Below, piece after piece: positions 1-11,625 of a DNA stretch of 64,000 bases. The position numbers and the translations under genes were made by a program. Under the pieces are notes generated by a model. The model searched no databases. It was not told where the DNA came from and was given only the letters and a program-made list of their open reading frames with translations. Numbering within the stretch: the stretch's first letter is position 1; every line of letters begins with the position of its first letter. The DNA comes from Siphonodentalium dalli. Lineage: Eukaryota; Mollusca; Scaphopoda; Gadilida; Siphonodentaliidae. The stretch covers positions 20,896,991-20,960,990 of the forward strand of contig CP136061.1 in NCBI GenBank assembly GCA_032622095.1, in the 5' to 3' direction.

Positions 1-345
1 TAAAATCCAAGATGGCTGCTGGTGGACATGTTTTTTGGCCGAACGACCCCAAAATTACTCGTTCCCATCTACATGTCAATATTAACATCCATGACAAATT
101 TCATGATGATCAGACGAACAGTACGACCTGTAGCCCGTGCTAATGGATTGAATTTTGAAATCCAAAGATGGCCACTGGCAGCCATGTTTTTTTGCCGAAT
201 GACCCCAAAATGACTCGTTCCCATCTACATGTCAATGTAGCCATGACAAATTTCATAATGATCTGACCAAAGGTACGACCTGTAGCCCGTGCTAAAGGAA
301 ATTGTTGACGAGTCACGCACACATGCACAATTGCACCAACACACA
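1..345. repeat. Dispersed repeat, two tandem copies
   Basis: Two direct copies about 157 bp apart share the words GATGGC, GACCCCAAAA, CTCGTTCCCATCTACATGTC and TACGACCTGTAGCCCGTGCTAA. An inverted relative lies at about 60885-61105. Nothing coding is convincing. The class is unknown; it could be the end of a retroelement. Confidence 0.6.
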
Positions 346-671
346 CATGAACGACGGATACCAAGCCATGGCAATAGCTCAAACTTTACAAAGTAAAGTT
401 GAGCTAATAAGGTTTACCAGTCACACAAGTCAATATGTACAGCATTCTAAGTGGTATGCATAGCTTGAGCATATTTGTACTCATAATCCTGAATCACCAT
501 ATTGCTTTCATCCATCTGCCCAACTCTACGTTTCACAGTCACAGCTACCTACCTTCATTTGGGGGATGGTGCTCAGGAGTGGTGCCATGATTTCCCTGAT
601 GCAGGGGCTATGATCCCCTGACAGGGGGGGGGGGCTATAACTACAAGGCTGACCTTCACAAATATCCCAGA
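346..671. other. Unassigned intergenic sequence
   Basis: No gene, RNA or clear repeat boundary was recognised here. A short G run occurs near 625. Confidence 0.4.
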
Positions 672-1018
672 CATGGATAGCCGAACGGTTAGCCCGGTGG
701 ACTTGTAATGCTATCAACACAGCATTGTGAGTTTGCGCCCAGCCGCTGAATATTGAGTCCCCCTCAGCAGTGGCTTGGACAGATTATATGGTGTGTGATT
801 GCAGAGTCATACACTGTTTAAATCTAGCACCAAGTTGTGACCCTAGAGCAAGGTCACTTGTACTGTATCTGCTTCGTCTTGTGTGTGTGTATGTCTCTGT
901 AAAACGAGCCTGTAAAATGGCAGCATGCATTGCTTAACAACTGGGGTAATAATGTGTTAAAAGCACTTAGAGACTCATGTGTTTAAGTGCTATATAAAAA
1001 CTATATATTATTATTATT
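672..1018 (+). repeat. tRNA-derived SINE-like element
   Basis: The head has an A-box-like block (TAGCCGAACGGTTAG) and, about 45 bases on, a B-box-like block (GTGAGTTTGCGCCC), spaced as in a tRNA. The far end reads AAGTGCTATATAAA followed by ATTATTATTATT, a tail type common in animal SINEs. A related tail in the opposite orientation is at about 60298-60345. The assignment rests on this layout only. Confidence 0.55.
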
Positions 1019-1110
1019 GGTGATGCCAGCTTGCTGTGCAGGGTAGTATCACTAAATTCACCCTCTGGGGACCTCATTCCAGCACCATATTTTGAGGCCA
1101 ATTTAGTGGT
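1018..1110. repeat. Fold-back MITE fragment (GAATGAGGTCCCC family)
   Basis: It carries TCACTAAATTCACCCTCTGG followed by GGACCTCATTC and a tail CACCATATTTTGAGG. In fuller copies (37207-37305, 49241-49328, 63503-63585) this arm is preceded by its reverse complement, which makes a hairpin. Here the left arm is mostly lost. Confidence 0.6.
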
Positions 1111-1280
1111 GCTAAATTGGTAAGTGGATTTTTAACAGGAACATGACATACCTCTGTTTTCTTTATGTTTGCCAGTTCTTCCTCCTGGTACGTTAAAGGA
1201 GCTGGAGCTTTCTCAGACTCTATATGTTTCTTGTATCCAGAGTGAGAGACATCACTCTGTAAGAGAGAATAGATTATCTT

Positions 1281-1467
1281 TTATAACCCTTTCATAGTGG
1301 GAGCTGAGATGGTGCAGCATTAAAGATCATGTGCCAGTGCATTCTCTTATATATGCACTGCTTACAAGGTCAAGGTAAATATTGTTATACAAATGCATTC
1401 TCTTATATATGCGAGGCATCCTATGGGAGACTCATATATATAAGAGAATACATTAGCACAGGGTTAA
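1281..1467. repeat. Degenerate TTAA-type hairpin MITE
   Basis: The unit starts TAACCCTTTCAT and ends GGGTTAA. It contains decayed copies of the hairpin arm CATTCTCTTATATATGC. Its left end is the reverse complement of the right end of the element at 54943-55205 (shared word GGTGCAGCATTAAAGATC), so the two are one family in opposite orientation. Confidence 0.6.
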
Positions 1468-1518
1468 TTGTTTTATTATTGTTTTAACACTTTCTATACT
1501 AAATGGATTCTCCCACTC

Positions 1519-1612
1519 AGTTATAAAAGTATACAATGGAATGGTCTACTATTTATCTGAAGGTATTTTCATAAAAAATAAGCACACAGCAAATAAAACA
1601 AGTGCAAGTTCA
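1519..1612. repeat. Direct repeat pair, first copy (second at 2209-2301)
   Basis: About 93 bases beginning TATAAAAGTATACAATGGAA recur some 690 bases downstream with few changes. The G-rich minisatellite lies between the copies. This suggests a local duplication or two copies of one repeat. Confidence 0.6.
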
Positions 1613-1814
1613 ACAAACAACCTGTGGTTGTCTGTTAAACTTATTATCTGAACATTTCCAAAGGCAACTACTCGTCAATGAGTATTTAGTAAAGTTAAGC
1701 CAGAGTGATCATTTAATCTAAATTGCAGACAAGAAAATTACTGTGATCTGAAAAGAGTTTTGTTTTATTTTTGATGAAGCATATCTCTGAATTGGAAATT
1801 TGATATTTAAATAA

Positions 1815-2092
1815 TGGGGGAGGAGGTGGGGCTCAAAGATATGTTAGGGGGAAGGGGTGGGGCTCAAAGATATGTTAGGGGGAAGGGGCAGTGCTCAAAG
1901 ATATGTTAGGGGGAAGGGGCAGGCTAAAAGATATGTTAGGGGGCGGGGCAGGGCTCAAAGATATGTTAGGGGGAAGGGGCAGGGCTCAAAGATATGTTAG
2001 GGGGAAGGGGCGGGGCTCAAAGATATGTTAGGGGAAGGGCAGGGTTCAAAGATATGTTAGGGGGAAAGGGCGGGTCTCAAAGATATGTTCTG
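1815..2092 (+). repeat. G-rich minisatellite, about 8 units of 30-33 bp
   Basis: The core CTCAAAGATATGTTAGGGGG followed by AAGGGGC is repeated about eight times with small length changes. Runs of four or five G recur on one strand, so quadruplex formation is possible. No coding potential is seen. Confidence 0.85.
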
Positions 2093-2533
2093 CCTTATGA
2101 TATGCGCGATAGCATGAGTAATATCAAACAGTTCAGAATACAATGTCAATTTTCATATTAAATGCAATAAGATGATAAACTGAAAACAGGACTACACAAT
2201 GTCTTTATCATTATAAAAGTATACAATGGAATGATCTACTATTTATCTGAAGGTATTTTCAGGAAAGATAAGCAGAGAACAAATAATACAAGTGCAGAAG
2301 GTGTCCTATTATTGGAGGAAACTATCAATACTTACTGATACTGAGCCAAACAACTCATCAGCTATGTGTCCTCCTCCGAACTCCATTTTCAGTGTAGCTC
2401 TAGTTGCTGCATATAACATTTTCTGCCTCACCTTTATTAACAGAGATAAATATATTCATAGAAATATATGAAATGGGAGTGGTGTAGATGTTTAAATGCA
2501 AATTTAAAGATGAGGCCAAAGCAGAAGGAGGTC

Positions 2534-2650
2534 ACAAAAGGGTGAATTGGTGATGCTAGCCAGCTGTGGGGTAGCACCACTAAATTCACCCTCTGGGGAC
2601 CTCATTCTGCAAATGTCAGACACACTATTTCAAGGCTTGCATTCTGGATG
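2534..2650. repeat. Fold-back MITE fragment (GAATGAGGTCCCC family)
   Basis: It contains GGTGAATTGGTGATGCTAGC and then TAAATTCACCCTCTGGGG and CCTCATTCTGCAAATGTC. The end CAGACACACTATTTCAAGG matches the outer ends of the fuller copy at 36997-37333. Confidence 0.6.
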
Positions 2651-2900
2651 TAGTACTGATCTATTCAGCCCTGGGAATTAGGTTAGGAAATATATAGGCA
2701 AAGCCTAGGTAAAAGCAGAGGCAAAATTAGTTTGTCTAGGAAATAATATTGCAATAATATTGCTCATGTAAAATGGAGTTCACTGGGTTACCAAATGATT
2801 GTCTCAACGGAGAATAGAAATACCTCTTTAGCTAAAAGACTTCCTTTCCTACAGGATAGCTACTCATCAATGAGTAGTTAGTATAGAAAGTAAGAAAGGG

Positions 2901-3290
2901 TTAACCCTTTACCCAACAAACCGGCCAAAACCGGCCAAATAAAGCTAAAATATCTTCGGTCTGTCTAAATAGAACCATACACATATGGATATCATTGGAA
3001 CCGGCTCCTTGACCACATTGTGATAGTTACAGTTATGCCCTGTGCCAATGCATTCTCTTATATATGCGAGTCGACCATAGGTCGCCTCGCATATATAAGA
3101 GAATGCATTGGCCTAAACAAAATCTTTTTTTAACACTTTTTATCATTGGTTCTTACATTCTTTAACAATTTTATAATTTTTAATGTGTTAAGCCAATGCA
3201 TTCTCTTATATATGCGAGGCGACCTATGGTCGACTCGCATATATAAGAGAATGTATTGGCACAGGGCCGTTCTGTTGGGTAAAGGGTTAA
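2901..3290 (+). mobile_element. TTAA-flanked MITE (CCCTTTACCCAACA family), copy 1
   Basis: The ends are TTAA-CCCTTTACCCAACA and TGTTGGGTAAAGGG-TTAA, that is, inverted termini with a TTAA at each edge, as piggyBac-type transposases leave. Two 69-bp hairpins (3044-3112 and 3192-3260) sit inside in inverted relation. No transposase is present, so it is non-autonomous. The piggyBac link is inferred from TTAA and the CCC start only. Confidence 0.85.
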
Positions 3291-3494
3291 AGCTATTTAG
3301 AACTGAACAACTCACAGCTGAGAAATCTGGTGACCATGTTATAAACAGCCATTGATAACCTTGTTCGTTCTTTGAATCTAATCTGTATAACAGGTAAGTT
3401 GGTTGTTTGTCCTCCACCATACTTAATACCATCATGTCATAATGTACACAGGTCAAGGAAGAAAAATACACATAAATACACAGAAGATAAACAT

Positions 3495-3620
3495 TTAAAG
3501 TGATGTGAAACACTCCGGCAGGGTGATCTAATAGAAATGGAGAACAAAGTTACTCAAAGTAGTTATTTTTACAAATATTAATCCAAATTGACAACACACA
3601 CCCTCATTCTTATATATTAA
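3495..3620. repeat. Dispersed repeat, left part interrupted by a MITE
   Basis: It begins GTGATGTGAAACACTCCGG and matches 44077-44200 closely. The right half of the same repeat resumes after the MITE at about 4020-4205, so the MITE at 3621-4019 appears to have landed inside this older repeat. Confidence 0.7.
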
Positions 3621-4019
3621 TTAACCCTTTACCCAACAAACCGGCCAAAACCGGCCAAATAAAGCTTCAACAGCCTAAAATATCTTCGGTCTGTCTCAAT
3701 AGAACCATACAAATATGGATATCACTGGAACCGGCTCATTGACCACATTGTGATAGTTACAGTTAGCCCTGTGCCAATGCATTCTCTTATATATGCGAGT
3801 CGACCATAGGTCGCCTCGCATATATAAGAGAATGCATTGGCCTAAAAAAAATCTTTTTTTAACACTTTTTACCATTTTTTCTTACATTCTTTAACAATTT
3901 TATAATTTTTAATGTGTTAAGCCAATGCATTCTCTTATATATGCGAGGCGACCTATGGTCGACTCGCATATATAAGAGAATGCATTGGCACAGGGCCCTT
4001 CTGTTGGGTAAAGGGTTAA
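3621..4019 (+). mobile_element. TTAA-flanked MITE (CCCTTTACCCAACA family), copy 2
   Basis: It has the same ends and internal layout as the copy at 2901. Hairpins are at 3773-3841 and 3921-3989. It is the first unit of a tandem duplication (next copy at 4585). A frame of about 77 codons crosses the right hairpin and continues into flanking DNA; I regard it as fortuitous. Confidence 0.85.
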
Positions 4020-4584
4020 AAGCAGAGTCTATTTATTGCGAAATTGTTTCATTAGTTTATCGTGGACCTGTAACGAGAAGTAAATATTTCAGACAATGTT
4101 TTCTATGGAGTCACCTTGAGAATGCTACATTCCTCGAGTTGGCATAGCGCTGGATTACTCATTTATCAATTTCACGCACCTGAAAAAGTCCCTAATATTC
4201 TTTAAAGGTGCATTCAGGATTCCAACCTATTTTACTTTTTATTTAGATTCTAGTGTAGAAAACAACATGTTTGGAACACTAAGTGCTACAAGAAAGACAC
4301 TACTCTGTTGATACTGAATGTGCAATGCATTTATTTCGTATCAGTATGATGTATTATAGGAACACCAAAAATTATTTTTATATGTTTATAGTTTATACGT
4401 CATTTTTGGTTTTCAATATAACAAGCAGAAAATGATGTTAAATCAATATGTTCATGTTGTTGTTGTTGTTGTAACTGGAGGTCTGGAACCCTTCATGAAT
4501 GCATCTTTAATGACTGTGAATGCAATTCAAAAGTCAATACATTCCAAAACTGAAACTGCTTTTGAGAAACACAAATTTTGGTGT
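4020..4584. repeat. Spacer repeated in tandem (second copy 4985-5624)
   Basis: This stretch and 4985-5624 are almost identical. The second has about 75 extra bases before TGAAACTGCTTTTGAG. The first 180 bases continue the dispersed repeat of 3495-3620 (compare 44204-44460). MITE plus spacer forms a duplicated unit of about 965 bp. Confidence 0.85.
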
Positions 4585-4984
4585 TTAACCCTTTACCCAA
4601 CAAACCGGCCAAAACCGGCCAAATAAAGCTTCAACAGCCTAAAATATCTTCGGTCTGTCTCAATAGAACCATACAAATATGGATATCATTGGAACCGGCT
4701 CCTTGACCACATTGTGATAGTTACAGTTATGCCCTGTGCCAATGCATTCTCTTATATATGCGAGTCGACCATAGGTCGCCTCGCATATATAAGAGAATGC
4801 ATTGGCCTAAAAAAAATCTTTTTTTAACACTTTTTACCATTTTTTCTTACATTCTTTAACAATTTTATAATTTTTAATGTGTTAAGCCAATGCATTCTCT
4901 TATATATGCGAGGCGACCTATGGTCGACTCGCATATATAAGAGAATGCATTGGCACAGGGCCCTTCTGTTGGGTAAAGGGTTAA
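4585..4984 (+). mobile_element. TTAA-flanked MITE (CCCTTTACCCAACA family), copy 3
   Basis: It is nearly identical to the copy at 3621, with hairpins at 4738-4806 and 4886-4954. Copies 2 and 3 arose by segmental duplication rather than by separate insertion, because the flanking spacers are also duplicated. Confidence 0.85.
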
Positions 4985-5624
4985 AAGCAGAGTCTATTTA
5001 TTGCGAAATTGTTTCATTAGTTTATCGCGGACCTGTAACGAGAAGTAAATATTTCAGACAATGTTTTCTATGGAGTCACCTTGAGAATGCTACATTCCTC
5101 GAGTTGGCATAGCGCTGGATTACTCATTTATCAATTTCACGCACCTGAAAAAGTCCCTAATATTCTTTAAAGGTGCATTCAGGATTCCAACCTATTTTAC
5201 TTTTTATTTAGATTCTAGTGTAGAAAACAACATGTTTGGAACACTAAGTGCTACAAGAAAGACACTACTCTGTTGATACTGAATGTGCAATGCATTTATT
5301 TCGTATCAGTATGATGTATTATAGGAACACCAAAAAATCTTTTTATATGTTTATAGTATATACGTCATTTTTGGTTTTCAATAACAAGCAGAAAATGATG
5401 TTAAATCAATATGTTCATGTTGTTGTTGTTGTTGTAACTGGAGGTCTGGAACCCTTCATGAATGCATCTTTAATGACTGTGAACGCAATTCAAAAGTCAA
5501 TACATTCCAAAACAATTTTTAGTAAAGTCTTCCTGGAAATATTTGATTTGTTGAATCACAGAGAAAATATGTGATGGAATAGCCTGGCATTGAAACTGCT
5601 TTTGAGAAACACAAATTTTGGTGT

Positions 5625-5999
5625 TTAACCCTTTACCCAACAAACTGGCCAAAACCGGCCAAATAAAGCTTCAACAGCCTAAAATATCTTCGGTCTGTCT
5701 CAATGGAACCATACACATATGGATATCATTGGAACCGGCTCATTGACCACATTGTGATAGTTACAGTTATGCCCTGTGCCAATGCATTCTCTTATATATG
5801 CGAGTCGACCATAGGTCGCCTCGCATATATAAGAGAATGCATTGGCCTAAAAAAAAATTATAATTTTTTCTTACATTTGTTAACAATTAATATGTGTTAA
5901 GCCAATGCATTCTCTTATATATGCGAGGCGACCTATGGTCGACTCGCATATATAAGAGAATGCATTGGCACAGGGCCGTTCTGTTGGGTAAAGGGTTAA
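5625..5999 (+). mobile_element. TTAA-flanked MITE (CCCTTTACCCAACA family), copy 4
   Basis: Same termini and two hairpins (5778-5846, 5901-5969). The spacer between the hairpins is shorter than in the other copies. It closes the tandem array that starts at 3621. Confidence 0.85.
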
Positions 6000-6480
6000 A
6001 CTGAAGTGGAGTGCTTTCTATCATGAGACTTATCAGACTATACGAAAAATTTGTTGTTACTATATGTTGCATAATTTGGTAACCACAGTGTTATGCCTGT
6101 ATGTATATGTACATGTACATTATATAAGTCTGTTTTAAGTTTCTCTTTCCAGTTCAACAATTATCAGCAACATTGGAATAATACAGTGCACAAACATATA
6201 TGTGGTTCACCAACAATTCAAACTACAATTTATAATTGATGTGTATGAAAGTTTGGCATCAGAAATGATCCAATAACAAAACAATTTGCAATGATAAAAG
6301 GATATCTTCTTGCCAAGATCCTTGAGGATTCTCACTGGACAGTAGAACTAACTCCTCTGAAAAATATAAAGATATTCTAAGTTAGACTTCAGAAATACAT
6401 GTATCTTATGTTTAGATTGAGTTTATGAAGTTTTACATGTAACTGTAATGAGTGAAGACAAATTATATAACATCGTTAAT
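6000..6480. other. Unassigned intergenic sequence
   Basis: Nothing recognisable: AT-rich DNA with no long frame, no RNA signature and no clear repeat edge. Confidence 0.4.
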
Positions 6481-7160
6481 ACACCACTGTGCACATGTTA
6501 CAAGGACATATTAATATTAGACCAGGGAAAAGCCCAGAGGGCGACTGCACAAGTTACATGGACATATTAATGTTAGACCAGCGACATACCAGCCTAGATG
6601 GTGACTGTGCACATGATACATGCCATTGTACTAACTTTCTGATATGTTGTCCGTACCTGTGCACACACCACATTACTACAGTGTGAGACTGAGTATCCAA
6701 TAGCCATCCATATGGATATTTTAGTAAAAGTAATCAAATGTAATCATGATTACAGGTACATTTGAAAGTAATCGATTATGATTACGATTACTTGTAATCA
6801 AAAAATGTCATGATTACTGATTACAGGTGATTACTCCAATTTTTGTAATTGATTACTTTGATTACGATTACTGATTACGATTACCCCAACCCTGATACAT
6901 GGACATATTAATGTTAGACCAGGGACCAGCCTGAAGGGTGACTGTGCACATGTTACATGGACATACATGTACATGTATTAATGTTAGACCATGGACCAGC
7001 CTGGAGGGTGACTGTGCACATGTTACATGGACATACATGTATTAATGTTAGACCAAGGACCAGCCTGGATGGCGCCTGCACACATCAAACTCCATGCAGA
7101 GTTTACCTCCCTTGATGTGCACAGTTGCCCTCTAGGTTGGGCCCTGGTCTAACATAAATA
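6481..7160. repeat. Scattered copies of the 58-bp minisatellite unit
   Basis: Units with GGACATATTAATGTTAGACC and GACTGTGCACATG occur at about 6490-6640 and 6893-7075, and one inverted unit lies at about 7110-7165. Between them (about 6735-6893) lies an ATTAC-rich stretch ending GATTACCCCAACCCTG, which resembles the end of an hAT-type element. Confidence 0.65.
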
Positions 7161-7189
7161 TGTCTATGTCACATGTGTGCACAATCTCT

Positions 7190-7651
7190 ACCAGATCGCA
7201 CCAGTCATACTTCCTTTCTGACTGTCACCGGCCGGGTACTGGTCTGTGTTTCTATATATAGCATGGGGTTTTCCAGCAAAAATGGCGAAATCTTGTAGCG
7301 AAAACCAATGACAAATTTACTATGTTCTTTGTGAACAATTCCCGCACTAAAACAAATAACGACAGAATGGAAAATAGAGCGGTAGTTTTGATGAAGATTT
7401 TCGCAAGTTACTCGTCAAAATTGCAGCAAATTAGAACTCTTGTGTTTGTCTTGCCGTGCGAGTTGTGACAATGTCATACATGTGTGTTTAGATTTTTATG
7501 TTGATAACATAATCAGAGAACCGAATCACACCATTTCAAAATATAGTTCTTTGGTTTTAGTCGGACTTTTCAAACTTACACAAAAAGTTACACAAATTCT
7601 ATTCGATATTTTGTGTGTTTAACAAGGGCAGCATGTTGTTCTGTTCGCTTA
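7190..7651. repeat. Dispersed repeat split by a Harbinger-like insertion
   Basis: This sequence and 9728-9830 together match, in inverse orientation, an uninterrupted copy at about 57757-58345. The match runs across the junction: CTGTTCGCTTAGTATATAT occurs whole there (as reverse complement near 57880) but is split here by 7652-9724. Confidence 0.8.
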
Positions 7652-9724
7652 GGCCTAAAAAAAAAAGACGTTTGTTTCCGCTAACCCGACCGACCCTATT
7701 TTAAACCCCCGACCCTAAACTTTTTATTGCCATTGCAAAAACAAAAAAAATCGGACCCAAAAAAAACAAAAAACAATTTTATTTTTTTTCAATTTAGGTC
7801 CCAATTCATATCATAACAAGATGCAAAACATTAATATATTTATATATATTGCCATAAGAAATTTAAGTTTACAAAAAGATTTAAGTTTAACAGTTGGAAT
7901 CATACCGTACTGTAAAGTATGTTTGGCTTTATCTAGCTTTCATCTGTGAAAACTTCAAATAGTTTGAGTTCAGGTTTGTTATCATTCAGCCTTCAGGAAC
8001 ATTAACAATTTGATCAAATCAACCTGGTTATCAGGTGGGATATCATAATACCAAATGAAAAATTAACATAGGGATTAGTACTATAAATAGTAATTACTAA
8101 CTTAATAGACATTGTTTCTGTACTACATGATCATAGTCCATTGAACCAAAAGATATCTGACAATATCGTATAAGCATTTCCAATCCATACATATAAAACA
8201 AGAGATCAACTGTCATCCGGTGCATACCCTCTTAGCGCATACCGCCTGATGTGGGCATATCTATAACTTATGATTGCTATACTCAGACAGATGGACCCAA
8301 AAAATCAGCATTTTCATGTAAACAAAGATGAATAACTATAAAACAAAAAACCAAAACAAAACAGTTGAATGTGCCATTAAATGTCCTGATAGTGGTGAAC
8401 ATCCATACAAAATTTCATTGAGATCTGAGCATTACTGTTCAAGTTATGACCTCAGAACAGACGTCGGATGGACCAAACAGCCAACATTTCCAGAAAAACA
8501 AAGATGAATAACTCTAGAATGGAAAAGCGGAACAGAACAATGGAACCCTCTATTGAATGTCCTCATAGTGGTGAACATCCGTACCAAATTTCATTGAGAT
8601 CCCAGCACAACTGTTGAAGTTACGACATGAACAGACACCAGACGGACCAAAAAGCCAATATTTCCAGATAAACAAAGATGTATAAGTCTAGAATGGAAAA
8701 TTCGAACAAAACGATGGAACCCTCTTTTTAATGTCCTCATAGTAGTGAACATCCATACCAATTTTCATTGAGATCCCAGCACAACTGTTGAAGTTACGAC
8801 ATGAACAGACCCCAGACAGACCAAAATGCCAACATTTCCAGATAAACAAAGATGAAACACTCTAGAATGGAAAATCCGAACAAAACGATGGAACCCTCTA
8901 TTTAATGTCCTCATAGTAGTGAACATCCATACCTAATTTCATTGAGTTCCGAGTACTACTGTTCAAGTTATGACATGAACAGACATCGGACGGACGTATG
9001 GATGGACGCACGGACGGACAGTTGCAAAACAGAATACCTCTTCTTTTTTTTAAAGGGGTATACAAAATTTCCAAAGTTATGTTTGAGAAACTTGATCAAA
9101 TTGACCTCTCAGTAAAATTCAAAATACTGACTCTGCCCTAGATTAGCTCTAAATGCAATGGATTTTCAAAAAATTTCCAGGGTGAGAACCCCCACCATCA
9201 GCAGGGGGGGGGGGGGGTCACCCCTCCCAAACCTTCCTCCGCTCAGGCCTTCAGGTTATGCCTTTGGCATATCATTGCCCAAAAACAGGTGTCCTCAAAA
9301 AATACCTAGATCCTTCACTGAATGTGGAGGAGAAGGTGGTGTTCTGAAGCCATCATTAAGAGATCGGTACAAGACGGTCACTCCAATATGTGAACAGTGC
9401 AGTGGTGCTGGACTGACTCCAGTTGTCGCCAGACCATATGGGAAATATTAGGATTATCAAAGACTATATTAGTATATAGACTAGTATATATGTAAACATT
9501 AAAGCATATGTAAGATTGAATTGGAGTTTATAGTTTCTCTGTCATCTGGGTTAACATGATTGGGGCTTAGAAGTGCATAGTTTGGGTTATTGACAAGTAT
9601 TATACAGTTATTTTTAAAAATACTGAAAAAAAAAAAGTTAACCAAAAACAAAAGTTAAGCCTACCTACCTACCCTAATTTTTTTCAGCTCGTTATCGGAA
9701 ACAAACGTATTTTTTTGTTAGGCC
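7652..9724 (+). mobile_element. PIF/Harbinger-like non-autonomous element, TTA target duplication
   Basis: The ends are inverted: GGCCTAAAAAAAAAAGACG and, at the other side, a T run followed by GTTAGGCC. Inside them come GTTTGTTTCCG and its complement. TTA flanks both edges (7649-7651 and 9725-9727), and an empty site is seen at 57880. Three-base TTA duplications are typical of PIF/Harbinger. A shorter element with like ends is at 36242-36868. No transposase frame is seen. The inside holds a tandem repeat (8290-9010) and may be composite. Confidence 0.75.
8290..9010 (+). repeat. Tandem repeat, four copies of about 175 bp
   Basis: The words GTGAACATCC, TTCATTGAGATC and AACAAAGATGAATAAC recur with a spacing of about 175 bases, starting near 8380, 8556, 8731 and 8905. 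It ends in a GGACGGACG-type stretch and a short T run. It lies inside the Harbinger-like element. Confidence 0.8.
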
Positions 9725-9829
9725 TTAGTATATATCTTAATATCGCGGAAGTCCACCAAATGTGGGTAAAATGCCGCCGGTATCAGCGGTCTTACCGAGT
9801 CATCAAGGGAGGTAAACCCTGCATGCAGT

Positions 9830-11625
9830 TTGACATGTTACATAGACATATTAATGTTAGATCAGGGACCAGCCTAGAGGAAGACTGTGCACATATTACA
9901 TGGACATATTAATGTTAGAGCAGGGACCAGCCTAGAGGTTGACAGTGCAGATATTACATGGACATATTAATGTTAGAACAGGGACCAGCCTAGAGGAAGA
10001 CTGTGCAGATATTACATGGACATATTAATGTTAGAACAGGGACCAGCCTAGAGAGCGACTGCACACATGTTACATGGACATATTAATGTTAGACCAGGGA
10101 CCAACCTAGAGGAAGACTGTGCACATATTACATGGACATATTAATGTTAGAACAGGGACCAGCCTAGAGGAAGACTGTGCACATATTACATGGACATATT
10201 AATGTTAGAACAGGGACCAGCCTAGAGGTTGGCAGTGCAGATGTTACACAGACATATTAATGTTAGACCAGGGACCAACCTAGAGGAAGACTGTGCACAT
10301 ATTACATGGACATATTAATGTTAGAACAGGGACCAGCCTAGAGGTTGACAGTGCAGATGTTACACAGACATATTAATGTTAGAACAGGGACCAGCCTAGA
10401 GGTTGACAGTGCACATATTACATGGACATATTAATGTTAGAACAGGGACCAGCCTAGAGGTTGACAGTGCAGATGTTACACAGACATATTAATGTTAGAA
10501 CAGGGACCAGCCTAGAGGAAGACTGTGCACATATTACATGGACATATTAATGTTAGAACAGGGACCAGCCTAGAGGTTGACAGTGCACATATTACATGGA
10601 CATATTAATGTTAGAACAGGGACCAGCCTAGAGGTTGACAGTGCAGATGTTACACAGACATATTAATGTTAGAACAGGGACCAGCCTAGAGGAAGACTGT
10701 GCACATATTACATGGACATATTAATGTTAGAACAGGGACCAGCCTAGAGGTTGACAGTGCACATATTACATGGACATATTAATGTTAGAACAGGGACCAG
10801 CCTAGAGGTTGACAGTGCAGATGTTACACAGACATATTAATGTTAGAACAGGGACCAGCCTAGAGGAAGACTGTGCACATATTACATGGACATATTAATG
10901 TTAGAACAGGGACCAGCCTAGAGAGCGACTGCACACATGTTACATGGACATATTAATGTTAGACCAGGGACCAGCCTAGAGGAAGACTGTGCACATATTA
11001 CATGGACATATTAATGTTAGAACAGGGACCAGCCTAGAGGAAGACTGTGCACATATTACATGGACATATTAATGTTAGAACAGGGACCAGCCTAGAGGTT
11101 GGCAGTGCAGATGTTACACAGACATATTAATGTTAGACCAGGGACCAGCCTAGAGAGCGACTGCACACATGTTACATGGACATATTAATGTTAGACCAGG
11201 GACCAGCCTAGAGGAAGACTGTGCACATATTACATGGACATATTAATGTTAGAACAGGGACCAGCCTAGAGGAAGACTGTGCACATATTACATGGACATA
11301 TTAATGTTAGACCAGGGACCAACCTAGAGGAAGACTGTGCACATATTACATGGACATATTAATGTTAGACCCGGGACCAACCTAGAGGAAGACTGTGCAC
11401 ATATTACATGGACATATTAATGTTAGAACAGGGACCAGCCTAGAGGAAGACTGTGCACATATTACATGGACATATTAATGTTAGAACAGGGACCAGCCTA
11501 GAGGTTGGCAGTGCAGATGTTACACAGACATATTAATGTTAGACCAGGGACCAACCTAGATGAAGACTGTGCAGATATTACATGGACATATTAATGTTAG
11601 AGCAGGGACCAGCATAGAACGCAAC
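9830..11625 (+). repeat. 58-bp minisatellite, about 31 copies with higher-order order
   Basis: Each unit carries GGACATATTAATGTTAGA, CAGGGACCAGCCTAGAG and a variable end. Three main end types occur: GGAAGACTGTGCACATATTA, GGTTGACAGTGCACATATTA and GGTTGACAGTGCAGATGTTA. Between about 10395 and 10890 they follow one another in a fixed order of three, giving a 174-bp higher-order repeat. A type with GAGCGACTGCACACATG recurs near 10050, 10920 and 11155. No unique spacers occur, so it is not CRISPR-like. Confidence 0.95.

Noticed and set aside
3914-5112. Repeated short frames of about 77 residues starting [18 protein letters not shown]
   Set aside because: They are translations of the 69-bp hairpin plus flanking DNA; the same peptide appears from both strands of the palindrome, and nothing suggests coding selection.
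9830-11625. CRISPR-like array
   Set aside because: Units are contiguous with no unique spacers, the DNA is clearly eukaryotic, and there are no cas genes. It is a minisatellite.
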